From contig SVEA01000034.1 in the NCBI GenBank assembly GCA_015057615.1, forward strand, positions 1 through 52,839: DNA of 52,839 nucleotides, written 5' to 3'. Every line of letters begins with the position of its first letter. Positions within the stretch are counted from its first letter, which is position 1. Position numbers and translations under genes: made by a program. This DNA is from Lachnospiraceae bacterium. GTDB lineage: Bacteria; Bacillota; Clostridia; Lachnospirales; Lachnospiraceae. Shown here one piece after another: positions 1-8,853 of the stretch. The notes below the pieces were generated by a model. That model had not been told where the DNA came from. It worked only from the letters and a program-made list of their open reading frames with translations, and did not search any database.

Positions 1-300
1 ATCTATTGCTTCGGAGTTGTTCTTTCCTTCTGTTGTTTTTAAGTTCTTCTCTTCCTCTGTTGTTTCCGACTTACTTTGCTGTAAAACCTCACTGTTATTT
101 TCGTTAACCGCAGTATCCGTATGTGCTGCAGTATCATTTGATGCCGTGCCATTCAATGCTGTATTACTTGATGTCGTATCGCTTAATGCTGTATCATTTG
201 ATACCATATCATTTGATGCCGTATTCTCACATGCCGACATCATTATCGCCGATAGGAAACACCACATGGCAGCTGCTGCAATCCCTTTTCGTTTTGCCAT
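1..300 (-). CDS. Lipoprotein, N-terminal 100 residues (runs off window)
   Basis: The gene starts with ATG at 300, preceded by an AAGGGAAGG-type ribosome binding site, and continues past the left window edge. The first residues form a signal peptide (MAKRKG, a hydrophobic stretch) ending in a lipobox, MMSAC, so the product should be a lipid-anchored exported protein. After the cysteine comes a Ser/Asn/Asp/Thr-rich linker made of five-residue repeats, then a Glu/Lys-rich segment. It lies directly downstream of a permease pair on the same strand. That position suggests an extracellular solute-binding protein for those permeases, but no binding domain is visible here, so this is inference. Confidence 0.75.
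   Translation of the reverse strand, partial: MAKRKGIAAAAMWCFLSAIMMSACENTASNDMVSNDTALSDTTSSNTALNGTASNDTAAHTDTAVNENNSEVLQQSKSETTEEEKNLKTTEGKNNSEAID
131..220. repeat. 15-nt tandem repeat inside the lipoprotein linker
   Basis: Six consecutive 15-nt units of the type GTATCATTTGATGCC (plus strand), followed by a degenerate seventh. On the coding strand each unit adds five residues of the pattern A/V-S/L-N/S-D-T directly after the lipobox cysteine. The units differ at a few positions, so the array is not freshly expanded. Confidence 0.8.
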
Positions 301-316
301 CCATTTCTTCCTTCCC

Positions 317-1258
317 TTAACCCACAATTCCGCTTCGTTCTATTCCTTTAATAAAATACCTTTGCAGCGATAAATAAACTACAATAATCGGGAATATGGT
401 AAATAGTCCCGCCGTATTTTTTATAACGGAAAGATAAGCCGGATCAATGTCTCTGTTTGGTGATATAACATTAAGCATAAGTCTTGTTAAAACCTGTATG
501 TTCGGTAATAGCAGTGGGGTATAGATCGCTTCCGACCACTGCCAGGTGAATGCGAATAAAAATATGGTAACCATAAGCGGAATACCGTTTGGCAGCACGA
601 TATAGAAAAAGGTTTTGAAGGCACCTGCTCCATCAATGAAAGCCGCTTCCTCCAATTCCTTCGGCAGGCCCCTGTAATATTGGCGCATCATAAAGATATA
701 GAGTCCGCCCTTTAGATTCAATCCGGTCAAAGACAAAATGATAAACGGCCATACAGTATTCAGCAGATTAATTTGTATCGGACCGATTGAAAAATACTTA
801 AAGGTTAGAAACAGCGGAACCAGTGTTGCCTGTGGCGGCATCAGCAGGGTCAGCATCAGCAGTCCGAAGATAATATTTTTCCCGAAAAACTTAAACCTGG
901 CAAAACCATAGCCGACGAAGGTCGAAACCATAACCTGGGCAATGGCGATCACACCAGAAAAAGCGATCGAATTAAGCAAGGATCTGGGGTAGTTTAATTT
1001 GTAATATACATACTTGATATTATCCAGAACCGGATGCCTGGGAAAATATTTTACACTTGAATCGATCAGATCATCCACCGTCATGAAAGATGCAATTACT
1101 TTCACGATAATCGGATACAAAATGATAAACCCGAGTCCAAGTAATATAATCGTTCGGATTATTTTCCAGCAGACGGAACCCAAAAACCGGACACTGATGT
1201 ATTTTGTTTTAAATCGAATTAACCCTATGTTTTTTGTTTGCGTCCTATTCTTATCCAT
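317..1258 (-). CDS. Carbohydrate ABC transporter permease, MalG type (pair 1)
   Basis: Inner-membrane permease subunit of a CUT1-type sugar importer. The protein (about 313 residues) has an N-terminal transmembrane helix, five further hydrophobic segments and, in the second half, the EAA loop (EAAFIDGAGAFKTFFYIVLP) that contacts the ATPase. ATG 1258 is preferred because GGGGG/GGAG lies at suitable spacing before it; an in-frame ATG at 1267 directly abuts the purine run. It follows the partner permease gene by a short gap. No ATPase gene is visible, as in Gram-positive systems sharing an MsmX/UgpC ATPase. The substrate cannot be told from sequence. Confidence 0.88.
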   Translation of the reverse strand: MDKNRTQTKNIGLIRFKTKYISVRFLGSVCWKIIRTIILLGLGFIILYPIIVKVIASFMTVDDLIDSSVKYFPRHPVLDNIKYVYYKLNYPRSLLNSIAFSGVIAIAQVMVSTFVGYGFARFKFFGKNIIFGLLMLTLLMPPQATLVPLFLTFKYFSIGPIQINLLNTVWPFIILSLTGLNLKGGLYIFMMRQYYRGLPKELEEAAFIDGAGAFKTFFYIVLPNGIPLMVTIFLFAFTWQWSEAIYTPLLLPNIQVLTRLMLNVISPNRDIDPAYLSVIKNTAGLFTIFPIIVVYLSLQRYFIKGIERSGIVG

Positions 1259-1275
1259 TTTCTCCATCCCCCTAT

Positions 1276-2199
1276 CTAATCCTGATATACAATAAAACGG
1301 TTAATGATTAAGCATATAACGGCTATCGCTACGGCGGACACGGCAAAGTAGATCAGTGAGATTGCGGAACCATAGGCAAAATTATTCGGATCCTGCAAAT
1401 ATTTATTTATATACACTACAATCGGGTTATTAAAGCTGTAAAATGTTTCAATAATCGTATATAACACCGATACTAAAATAAGAGGTGAGATATAGGGAAA
1501 GGTTATCTTCCATAATATCTCCCAAGAAGTTGCACCTTCCATCTTCGCGGCTTCAAACATCGATTCCGGAATGGACTGAAGTCCCGCAAGGAAGATAAGT
1601 ATCTGTACACCGCTTGAAGTTACAATATAATAAATCCTGTCGATCGTTGCGAATAAGAAGGAGATATATCTTTGATTAATGGAAGAGTTCAGAAACATCA
1701 TTTTAAAGCTCTCATAATTAAAGATGTTGCTGCTCAGTCCTCCTTCATTCAGCTTACCGCTGCCCGAATACAGCATCTGTATGGTATCATTTGCCTCTGC
1801 CATAACCAGTATGCCGGTTGCGGTAATAACCGGTAAGAAAAACACCGCTCGCGCGATCGACCTTCCGACAAATTTTTGATTTAGGACGTTTGCCATAAAG
1901 AAGCTGAAAATGACAATCGTGGGAATATTAATCAGCAGATTTCTCATTGATTCCAACACGGTAGGAACAAAATCCGGATCTATGCGAAATGCATAATAAT
2001 ATTGTGACAATCCTTCATACTCCATTACCATTCCTGTTTTTTCATAGCTAATTTCACTGAGGGAGATCTTAACCGCCCGATATAAGGAAGGCAGATAAAT
2101 CATCGCTAAGCCGATAATGATCGGTAATACAAATACATAGCCTATGGCTTCTCTCTTTGATCTAAGAACCGCACTTCTTAACTTCTGTACCCTTTTCAC
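1276..2199 (-). CDS. Sugar ABC transporter permease, MalF type (pair 1)
   Basis: Partner permease of the CUT1-type importer. It has about six membrane segments and an EAA loop (EAAKMEGATSWEILWKITFP) near residue 220. The likely start is GTG 2199. GGAGGTGGGGGAG sits just upstream, and the GTG overlaps the TGA stop of the preceding DUF5696 gene as GTGA, giving 307 residues and tight translational coupling. A longer frame to 2262 would run far into the upstream gene and lacks this signal. The coupling implies the DUF5696 protein and the permease are made together. Confidence 0.88.
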   Translation of the reverse strand: MKRVQKLRSAVLRSKREAIGYVFVLPIIIGLAMIYLPSLYRAVKISLSEISYEKTGMVMEYEGLSQYYYAFRIDPDFVPTVLESMRNLLINIPTIVIFSFFMANVLNQKFVGRSIARAVFFLPVITATGILVMAEANDTIQMLYSGSGKLNEGGLSSNIFNYESFKMMFLNSSINQRYISFLFATIDRIYYIVTSSGVQILIFLAGLQSIPESMFEAAKMEGATSWEILWKITFPYISPLILVSVLYTIIETFYSFNNPIVVYINKYLQDPNNFAYGSAISLIYFAVSAVAIAVICLIINRFIVYQD

Positions 2200-4814
2200 T
2201 TCTCCCCCACCTCCATGACTACATAACTTTTTCCTTTCACCAGGATACCGTCGGATTGCCAATCCTGGTCCCGGTAGTTTACGATGATCTGCTTCCCGTT
2301 GGAATACGTCGTACCATATACACCGGGATCGAACTTTTGATGATTTATGATTTCTTCTCCAGCTACCTGATCCAGAACGGCGGCCACCTTTTTGTACACA
2401 GCAGCAACCTCCGGAAGCTGGTTCTCATAATGTAAGGAATACATAGCATCATAAGCGGTATCCACGACAACCATATCATCCGCATACATCATTTGGGCAT
2501 AGATACCGGATCCGGTCTCGATTGCCTTTAGTGTTTCATATGTCAAATTGCTTGCTAAGTTTAACGGCATAGAGGCATAATCGACGTATCCATGCAATAC
2601 CATCTGGACAAACGGTACTGCCTGCGCCTGCACATAGGAATCACTTCCGCCGATTGGCAAATCAACAATATCACTAACATATGCCCAGGAATATGCATTT
2701 CCCTTCTCGGTTAAAATATCGGTATAATTTTTCCCGACATCTGCAAAGATGCTTTGATAAATTTTCTCAGATCGGTCACGGGTGACCGTATGACCGGCTT
2801 TATAATCTCCGTTCAGACTGCGTCCCATGCTCCCTAAGGAAATGCCCGTATCAAAATTCAACTGGTTTAACTTTGAAAAGAAGGAAACAGAAAATTTAAG
2901 CATTGCATCCGGGGATACCAAATAGCATTTTTCGTTTGATAGCATGCGCAGAGTGGCCGGATCATAGCGGCCTGCTACCGCTACTTTATGATCCAGCTGC
3001 CGGCTTGCATCCTCGTTATACCGAAATCCATCGAAGGCTTTATCCGTATAGACATAGTTAAATTCCGTATCCAGAAAAACATGGATCGAATTCTCCTTTA
3101 CATAAGCTAGTAAATGTCTCAACTCTTTTTTGGAACCCAGTGCTTTGATAAAGCCCGGTCTGTCATATACCGAATTATGGAGTCCGTCATTGACCCAGCC
3201 GGTATACCGAAACTTCATCCCTTTTACCCCATTTTCCAGCAGCTGCTCCAATATGGCTTCTGCCTGCTTATAGGAGGTCAGGGCAAAATCTTTTTTCACG
3301 GGCACTCCCACAACCATGGTGTTCTTTTTAATGGAGCCCGGCATTTCAATATAGCAGGGGGTTACCTTCGCTGGGTTGTCCTGCTTTTTTAGAACGCCCT
3401 TCTCCGCAAGGTAATTCCGATACAAATCTGCCATCCGGCTGTAGCTAACGTTCTCCTCCTTCATCAAAAAATATCTTACCGATACGGTAGCTTCCGGATC
3501 ATCTGCCGGAAGTACCAATCCGGAAGGATTCGTCTTCAGCCCCTGATAGTCCTGATAATCCATATCGTTTACCGTTATTTTGGCTTCCACGCAAGCAAGA
3601 GGAGTCGTATTGGATCGTACGGTCGCCGCGATGCTTGTTAATCCTGCGCCTCTTTCAATGATACCGAATAAAGCATTCTTTCCGCTGCTAATACCAAATA
3701 CCGGCATGATATTCTGTATTACATTTTCGGTTTGATACGGCGCGGATATTGCCTGATTTGCTCCATACACCTGCTTCGAATACACCATCGGTTTATCGCC
3801 TACCAGATCCAGTAGGATTCCAGAACCATCCGGCAAGAAGATAAAGCCGTCGTTTTCATTCGTTGCTCCAAACCCTCGTAGAAGACTGATGTCCGTAACC
3901 TTATAATCCCCGGATCTTTTTATAAAGCTGCAATCGATACCCGCAACAAGACCCTGATCATCGATTTGCAGATCCACGGGAATGGTAAAGACCACATTAC
4001 TGTCATCCCTCTCATATCCCGCATATTCCATTTCTGCTTCGATATCTTCCAGCGTATAAGCATGGGCTTTCAGGATATCCTCCAAAATGTCTTTATCATA
4101 TTTTGTAATCTCCCGTAATATGTAGATATCTTCTGTTTTTAATATGGGGTATGCATTTAGCAGGGCATCCTTTTCCTCCTTTGCGATGCTATCATGCTTA
4201 ATCCGCCGGAATAAAGGGCGGAAATCCTGTTTTTCATCGTCCTCCAGCTGATTCAGTATTTTTTCATAGCTTTTCACGCTTAAAACCGGAGGTATCATTC
4301 GTTTTGATTCATCCATGCCTAAGGTATATAGGATTCGAACTCCGTTTTCTATGGGATAGAAATCATATTGCCCAAGAAGAACCGAATCGATATAGGAGGA
4401 GTATCTGCTCATCTTACCGGACAAATTAGTATAATTAACCTCAATCATGGAGCCATATAACCCCTGCTGCACCTCATCCAGCGAAAGATCTTCTATGTTA
4501 CGTACCGGATTGGAATGCAGATAGATCCCGGCCTTGTTATCATAAACCGCCATATCAGCAGTGTCCGGATCAATATAAAGCGCATAATTTATATTTTTGG
4601 TAATTTTTTTCATACCCTTTGCAGAGGAATCCACCGGTGCATCCATTAATTGATCCAGATTCAGCTTTTCCTGTCCCCAGCCTTTTTTTAGCGTATCCGC
4701 TTCCGAAGCATGATCCGTTTTGGAGCAACCAGAAATATTTATCACAATCCCTGCAACAACCGCTAGAATAAGCCCTTCTATCTGTCTGCGTTTTCTCCTT
4801 ACCATCGCTGTCAT
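2196..4814 (-). CDS. DUF5696-type lipoprotein
   Basis: Large exported protein of 872 residues. The N-terminus is basic (MVRRKRRQ), followed by a hydrophobic helix and a lipobox, NISGC, so it should be lipid-anchored outside the cell. The rest is soluble and resembles the DUF5696 family found in Firmicutes sugar-transporter loci. Residues about 510-720 have alternating strand/helix character with motifs such as KFRYTGWVNDG and FLDTEFNYVY, suggesting a glycosidase-like barrel; that fold is inference. The stop overlaps the GTG of the following permease. The upstream neighbour is a YIP1 membrane protein. Enzymatic activity is unproven. Confidence 0.82.
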   Translation of the reverse strand: MTAMVRRKRRQIEGLILAVVAGIVINISGCSKTDHASEADTLKKGWGQEKLNLDQLMDAPVDSSAKGMKKITKNINYALYIDPDTADMAVYDNKAGIYLHSNPVRNIEDLSLDEVQQGLYGSMIEVNYTNLSGKMSRYSSYIDSVLLGQYDFYPIENGVRILYTLGMDESKRMIPPVLSVKSYEKILNQLEDDEKQDFRPLFRRIKHDSIAKEEKDALLNAYPILKTEDIYILREITKYDKDILEDILKAHAYTLEDIEAEMEYAGYERDDSNVVFTIPVDLQIDDQGLVAGIDCSFIKRSGDYKVTDISLLRGFGATNENDGFIFLPDGSGILLDLVGDKPMVYSKQVYGANQAISAPYQTENVIQNIMPVFGISSGKNALFGIIERGAGLTSIAATVRSNTTPLACVEAKITVNDMDYQDYQGLKTNPSGLVLPADDPEATVSVRYFLMKEENVSYSRMADLYRNYLAEKGVLKKQDNPAKVTPCYIEMPGSIKKNTMVVGVPVKKDFALTSYKQAEAILEQLLENGVKGMKFRYTGWVNDGLHNSVYDRPGFIKALGSKKELRHLLAYVKENSIHVFLDTEFNYVYTDKAFDGFRYNEDASRQLDHKVAVAGRYDPATLRMLSNEKCYLVSPDAMLKFSVSFFSKLNQLNFDTGISLGSMGRSLNGDYKAGHTVTRDRSEKIYQSIFADVGKNYTDILTEKGNAYSWAYVSDIVDLPIGGSDSYVQAQAVPFVQMVLHGYVDYASMPLNLASNLTYETLKAIETGSGIYAQMMYADDMVVVDTAYDAMYSLHYENQLPEVAAVYKKVAAVLDQVAGEEIINHQKFDPGVYGTTYSNGKQIIVNYRDQDWQSDGILVKGKSYVVMEVGEK

Positions 4815-4841
4815 TTACCCTCTTCCCCCTTTCTTGCCGTA

Positions 4842-5492
4842 TCATTCTGCAATTCTAAGTGAAAATTCTTTCCACACTTCCATACCAAAGCCCAGCAGCT
4901 GCTGTACAAGGTAAAAGAGCAGGATACCAAGACCTGCAATCATGAGCATACCGACGATGGATATGACGGTAACGGCAATTGATTTAAAAACCGTATATTC
5001 ATGTATTGATACAATGCTTAGAAAGATCAGACCTAAGGTCCAATATAAACCAGCATTCGTAATAATCGAATAAAGCAGGACTTCTCTTTCCACAACCAGA
5101 TGGCTTATAATAACGCCCAGAAAATTCGTAAATAGTAGCGGCAGTAAGGAAAATGCGGTAGCCCGAATAATATCCTTCATGGTTCCCTGCCCGTCCATCA
5201 GGGATGTTACACACCAGGAGGAGACGCACCAGATCGCATAGGGCCCGACACTCATTATAAATTCATTCCATACATTTAAATATTCCGTGTAGGCAGGATT
5301 GAACTGCCATGCGGTCAGCTGTCTTTTACAAAGAACAGACAAGAAGAAAAGCATAATGATAATCCATGCACTTTGTAAAGAAACCTTATCTTCGTTTTTC
5401 ATTTCCCAAAAGCCCCGCATCGGATGTACCGCCAGATAGAATCCGTATTTAAGTTCTTTTCCTATTACTCCTTTTAAATTTAATCCCAGCAA
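4842..5492 (-). CDS. YIP1 family membrane protein
   Basis: Integral membrane protein of 216 residues with about five hydrophobic helices. The N-terminal sequence ELKYGFYLAVHPMRGFWEMK matches the typical opening of bacterial YIP1-domain proteins (aromatic and HP..GFW pattern). The best start is TTG 5492, with AAAGGAG about nine bases upstream. This makes the gene overlap the 3' end of the NHL gene by 44 nt in another frame. It sits between the NHL and DUF5696 genes, a grouping suggesting a membrane component of the same glycan system. The molecular role of bacterial YIP1 proteins is not established. Confidence 0.8.
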   Translation of the reverse strand: MLGLNLKGVIGKELKYGFYLAVHPMRGFWEMKNEDKVSLQSAWIIIMLFFLSVLCKRQLTAWQFNPAYTEYLNVWNEFIMSVGPYAIWCVSSWCVTSLMDGQGTMKDIIRATAFSLLPLLFTNFLGVIISHLVVEREVLLYSIITNAGLYWTLGLIFLSIVSIHEYTVFKSIAVTVISIVGMLMIAGLGILLFYLVQQLLGFGMEVWKEFSLRIAE

Positions 5493-6975
5493 CCCGCTTC
5501 ACTCCTTTTCTTACCATGAGACCTTTATATAACATAATAATAAGTACAACACTGACTGTAAAAACCGGAAAATACTTTGTGACGGCTTCCTTACGAAGCT
5601 TTTCTTTGGACTTATCGTAATAATAAGTATCCTTTGCAGCTTTAAAATACTTCATTGCATTTTTATAATCCTTATCACGGTAATACATCTTTCCTATACC
5701 CGAGTATGCCAAATAAAGGTTAGAATTCTTTCTAGCGAGGCCTACCCAAAGGTTTGCCGCTTTTTCATATTCTCCATCGTAATCCAACTTCACCGCGCGA
5801 TTTAGATACTCTCCGTATTCGGTTGCTTCAAAAGCGTTAATCTTACCGGATATCTGATCCGACACGACGATATGTTCCCCAAAATAGCACAGGGAAGACG
5901 GACTGGAAAAGCTTCCGTATTGCTGTCCAAGACCACCGAATACATATAATAAATTGCCGTACATATCATAGGTAAATATCCGTCCATGACGCTGATCGAG
6001 GATCGAATAAATACCATCTGCACGAACCGCAGCATCCACACAGTAGGAATGATCACCATACAAAAAGTTCAATTCACCGATTACCGGAACATTACCGCGT
6101 CGAAATAAGATATCCTCTCCCGCAGGGCTTAATTTCACGACTGGCTTTGCATTTTCCGCTGTGCTGCCGGAAGCGCTGTAGGACGCTTCCCTTATGGCCT
6201 CCGTATCGACGGATCCGATTGTACCGTACAGAAAACCCGAAGCATCCATCGTTATGTTGTTGTATTCTGTCGGAATGAATTTCTCCATTCGCATGATTTG
6301 TTCCTCGGTCATGAACAAACGCTTCATGTGGTCGACCAGATTGGCTTTTACCTTGGGAGCGCCGAGAAAGGTGTTAAATTCTCCATCCTTGCTTAATTCA
6401 ATGATTCCCCGATTGATATTTTTGCCGATCACATAGATTCTCTTTGCCCGGTCCACAACAAGCTTCGTCGGATAGAAATCAACCGGTTTTCCGAGCACCT
6501 GAATTTGAAGATCGATGTATTCATGAATTAAATTTCCGTCTTTATCTAGAAGCAGAATACGCCGGTTTTGTGTATCTGCAATATAAATGCTGCCGGTCTC
6601 ATCGACGAATACCCCTTCCGGTGCATTCAGGGTATTCGGACCGGTTAATTCCCCTTTTATTTCCCGTATCGCAAAAACTGGTAAATAATTCTGATCAAGC
6701 ACATACACCGCATTTGTTTTATTGCAGACGACATAAAGATATTCTTTTGTCGCGTACACATCCACTGGTGAGATCTCCTCCGAAATTCCCAGTTCCCTGC
6801 TGCCAATCGCCTTATGAAGTGTATAGGCCAAGGGACTAGGTACTGCATAACGATAGGGTGTATAAATATAGGAGTTATTTCGTTCAGAATTTTCTTCGAT
6901 TGCAGAAACAGGCTTTGGAGAAAGCAAACAAAATGACACCAAAATCAAATAAATACTTATTAATTTTCTTTTCAC
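5449..6975 (-). CDS. Exported NHL-repeat / TPR protein with C-terminal membrane helix
   Basis: 508 residues from a GTG start with AGGTG seven bases upstream. Residues 1-25 form a signal peptide ending near PVSA. Residues about 60-370 contain NHL-type beta-propeller repeats, visible as recurring G.l..P.gv.vd..g.iyvaDt.N.ri patterns (for example APEGVFVDETGSIYIADTQN). Residues about 395-455 look like tetratricopeptide repeats (YSGIGKMYYRDKDYKNAMKYF). A membrane helix (FTVSVVLIIMLYKGLMV) follows near 470-490. The propeller should therefore face outside, anchored at its C-terminus. Such a protein could organise or sense extracellular substrate; no catalytic residues are recognised. Confidence 0.85.
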   Translation of the reverse strand: MKRKLISIYLILVSFCLLSPKPVSAIEENSERNNSYIYTPYRYAVPSPLAYTLHKAIGSRELGISEEISPVDVYATKEYLYVVCNKTNAVYVLDQNYLPVFAIREIKGELTGPNTLNAPEGVFVDETGSIYIADTQNRRILLLDKDGNLIHEYIDLQIQVLGKPVDFYPTKLVVDRAKRIYVIGKNINRGIIELSKDGEFNTFLGAPKVKANLVDHMKRLFMTEEQIMRMEKFIPTEYNNITMDASGFLYGTIGSVDTEAIREASYSASGSTAENAKPVVKLSPAGEDILFRRGNVPVIGELNFLYGDHSYCVDAAVRADGIYSILDQRHGRIFTYDMYGNLLYVFGGLGQQYGSFSSPSSLCYFGEHIVVSDQISGKINAFEATEYGEYLNRAVKLDYDGEYEKAANLWVGLARKNSNLYLAYSGIGKMYYRDKDYKNAMKYFKAAKDTYYYDKSKEKLRKEAVTKYFPVFTVSVVLIIMLYKGLMVRKGVKRVAGIKFKRSNRKRT

Positions 6976-6985
6976 ATTCCTTCAC

Positions 6986-7876
6986 CTACTCTTTCAACCC
7001 GGAAGAACTCATCGTCTCAATTATGCCGCTTTGCGTTATGATAAACGTAATAATCGGAACGGACATCATAACCACGATAACGGCAGCCCCGACACCGGCA
7101 CGTGCGATTCCTGCTGACGCTATTTGTGAAAGCGCATATCCCAAAGGTTTTTGCTCCTCACGATAGATAAAAATACTCTGTCCGATATTCCATAAGGATT
7201 GAACCGAAAAAACTATCAACGTGAGCCATGCCGGCTTCACCATTGGCATCACGATTTTCCAAAATAGCTTTACTTCCGTTGCACCCTCTACTCTCGCCGC
7301 TTCTAAGATCGAATCCGGAAGCTGCTCCATAAACTGCTTCATCAGGTAAAGACCAAGGGTCGAACCGATTGCCGGTATAATTATGGATAGCTGGGAATCA
7401 ATCAGCCCTAAATAACGCATAATCATAAAATTCGGAATACTGGTAACCGCACCGCTGAACATCAGCGACAGGACAATCATATGAAATAACAAATTCTTTC
7501 CCTTAAACTCAAACTTGGCAAGTCCGTACGCACACATGGATGCAATTATGACATGTAGGAATGTTCCAATTCCCGTAATAAAAACGGTATTGAATATGTA
7601 TTTTGAAAACGGTACCAGTGAGTTGGACATGATCGTAAACAGATCCGAGTAATTCTTTAATGTTGGATTTTGAGGGAACAGTGTCGGCGGAAATACCCAT
7701 AGCTCATCGAGGGGTTTTAACGATAACGTAATGGAATATACCAAAGGCAGCCCCATAAACACCGCACCAATCCCCAAAAATAAAAATATCATGGCATCCA
7801 CTGCCCTGGAACGACGATTCAGTCTTTTTTTCGGCCATAATCTAAGTTTCCTTTTTTTCATGCTGCCTGCGTCCAT
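6986..7876 (-). CDS. Carbohydrate ABC transporter permease, MalG type (pair 2)
   Basis: Second MalG-like permease of the locus, about 296 residues with six predicted membrane segments. The EAA loop EAARVEGATEVKLFWKIVMP lies near residue 200. ATG 7876 is chosen because AAAGGTG lies six bases upstream; a GTG at 7885 overlaps that signal. Its stop is ten bases before the NHL gene start, and it follows the MalF-like gene, so pair 2 precedes the NHL-YIP1-DUF5696 group while pair 1 follows it. Two complete permease pairs in one operon suggest import of two related glycans or two oligomer sizes. Confidence 0.88.
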   Translation of the reverse strand: MDAGSMKKRKLRLWPKKRLNRRSRAVDAMIFLFLGIGAVFMGLPLVYSITLSLKPLDELWVFPPTLFPQNPTLKNYSDLFTIMSNSLVPFSKYIFNTVFITGIGTFLHVIIASMCAYGLAKFEFKGKNLLFHMIVLSLMFSGAVTSIPNFMIMRYLGLIDSQLSIIIPAIGSTLGLYLMKQFMEQLPDSILEAARVEGATEVKLFWKIVMPMVKPAWLTLIVFSVQSLWNIGQSIFIYREEQKPLGYALSQIASAGIARAGVGAAVIVVMMSVPIITFIITQSGIIETMSSSGLKE

Positions 7877-7944
7877 ATGCCACACCTTTCTTTCATTGAT
7901 CTCTCGTGCTGCCCATACATAGGCAATACGAATATTTTCTGCTA

Positions 7945-8823
7945 TCAGGTTCCTATTCTTCTAAGCAAACGCTGTATCAGCTTATTACTTCCGATCATAA
8001 TCAGAAATAGGATCGTCGCAATTGCCGAAGCATATCCCATCATAAATCGGGTTCCTCCGTAATCCTCCAAATGATGCACAATGGTATAGGCTGCATAGTC
8101 TGTACTTGGATTACCGAATAAACCGGTCAGAACGGATCCGATTCCAAAGGAACCAGTAATGCTCATAACGGCTCCAAACATTAATTGTGGGCGCATAACC
8201 GGTAACGTTATATAATATAGCTCCTGCCATCGGTTTTTAATGCCATCCATCATTCCGGCTTCATACAAAGATCGGTCAACGTTCTGTAAGCCTGCAATAA
8301 ATGCCAGAAAACTTGCGCCTAAGCTTTGCCATAGGATAACTATTACCGCAACCGTCTTCATATATTTAACGTCCGTAAGCCAGAGGACCGGCTTATCGAT
8401 AATTCCGTAATTCAGCAGAAAAGCATTGATAAACCCGTAGGCATCTTCGCTGAATGCAAGCAGCCAGATCATAAAGGAATTTCCTGCAATGGAAGGCGCA
8501 TAAAATAAAAGAGTAAGAAACGCACGTAATTTTACAGGCAGTTGATTAATGAACCAGGCAAAAGTAAAGCACAGGATATAGCCGATCGGGCCTGTAATTA
8601 CCGCAAAGAACAAGGTATTCTGTAGTGCGGTAATAAACAAATCATCATTAACAAAAAGCCTGCTATAATTTGCAAAACCGACAAACTTCGGCAGCTGTAT
8701 CATGTTAAAGTTGGTAAAGCTTAATCCCATGGATACGACAACCGGCAATACGGTAAACAAGGTAAATATAATCATATATGGAGCAATAAAAATGCATAGA
8801 TTCTTTCTGCTGGCTTTCACCAT
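7945..8823 (-). CDS. Sugar ABC transporter permease, MalF type (pair 2)
   Basis: About 292 residues with an N-terminal cytoplasmic segment and six membrane helices (IAPYMIIFTLFTVLPVVVSM is the first). The EAA-like loop is YEAGMMDGIKNRWQELYYIT. Start ATG 8823 has AGGTG six bases upstream; a GTG at 8832 is an alternative adding three residues. It lies immediately after the fused solute-binding protein gene on the same strand and should pair with the MalG-like product downstream. The AGMMDG version of the loop keeps the glycine that anchors the ATPase coupling helix. Confidence 0.88.
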   Translation of the reverse strand: MVKASRKNLCIFIAPYMIIFTLFTVLPVVVSMGLSFTNFNMIQLPKFVGFANYSRLFVNDDLFITALQNTLFFAVITGPIGYILCFTFAWFINQLPVKLRAFLTLLFYAPSIAGNSFMIWLLAFSEDAYGFINAFLLNYGIIDKPVLWLTDVKYMKTVAVIVILWQSLGASFLAFIAGLQNVDRSLYEAGMMDGIKNRWQELYYITLPVMRPQLMFGAVMSITGSFGIGSVLTGLFGNPSTDYAAYTIVHHLEDYGGTRFMMGYASAIATILFLIMIGSNKLIQRLLRRIGT

Positions 8824-8853
8824 ATTTTTCACCTAAATTCCTATTCTATATGC

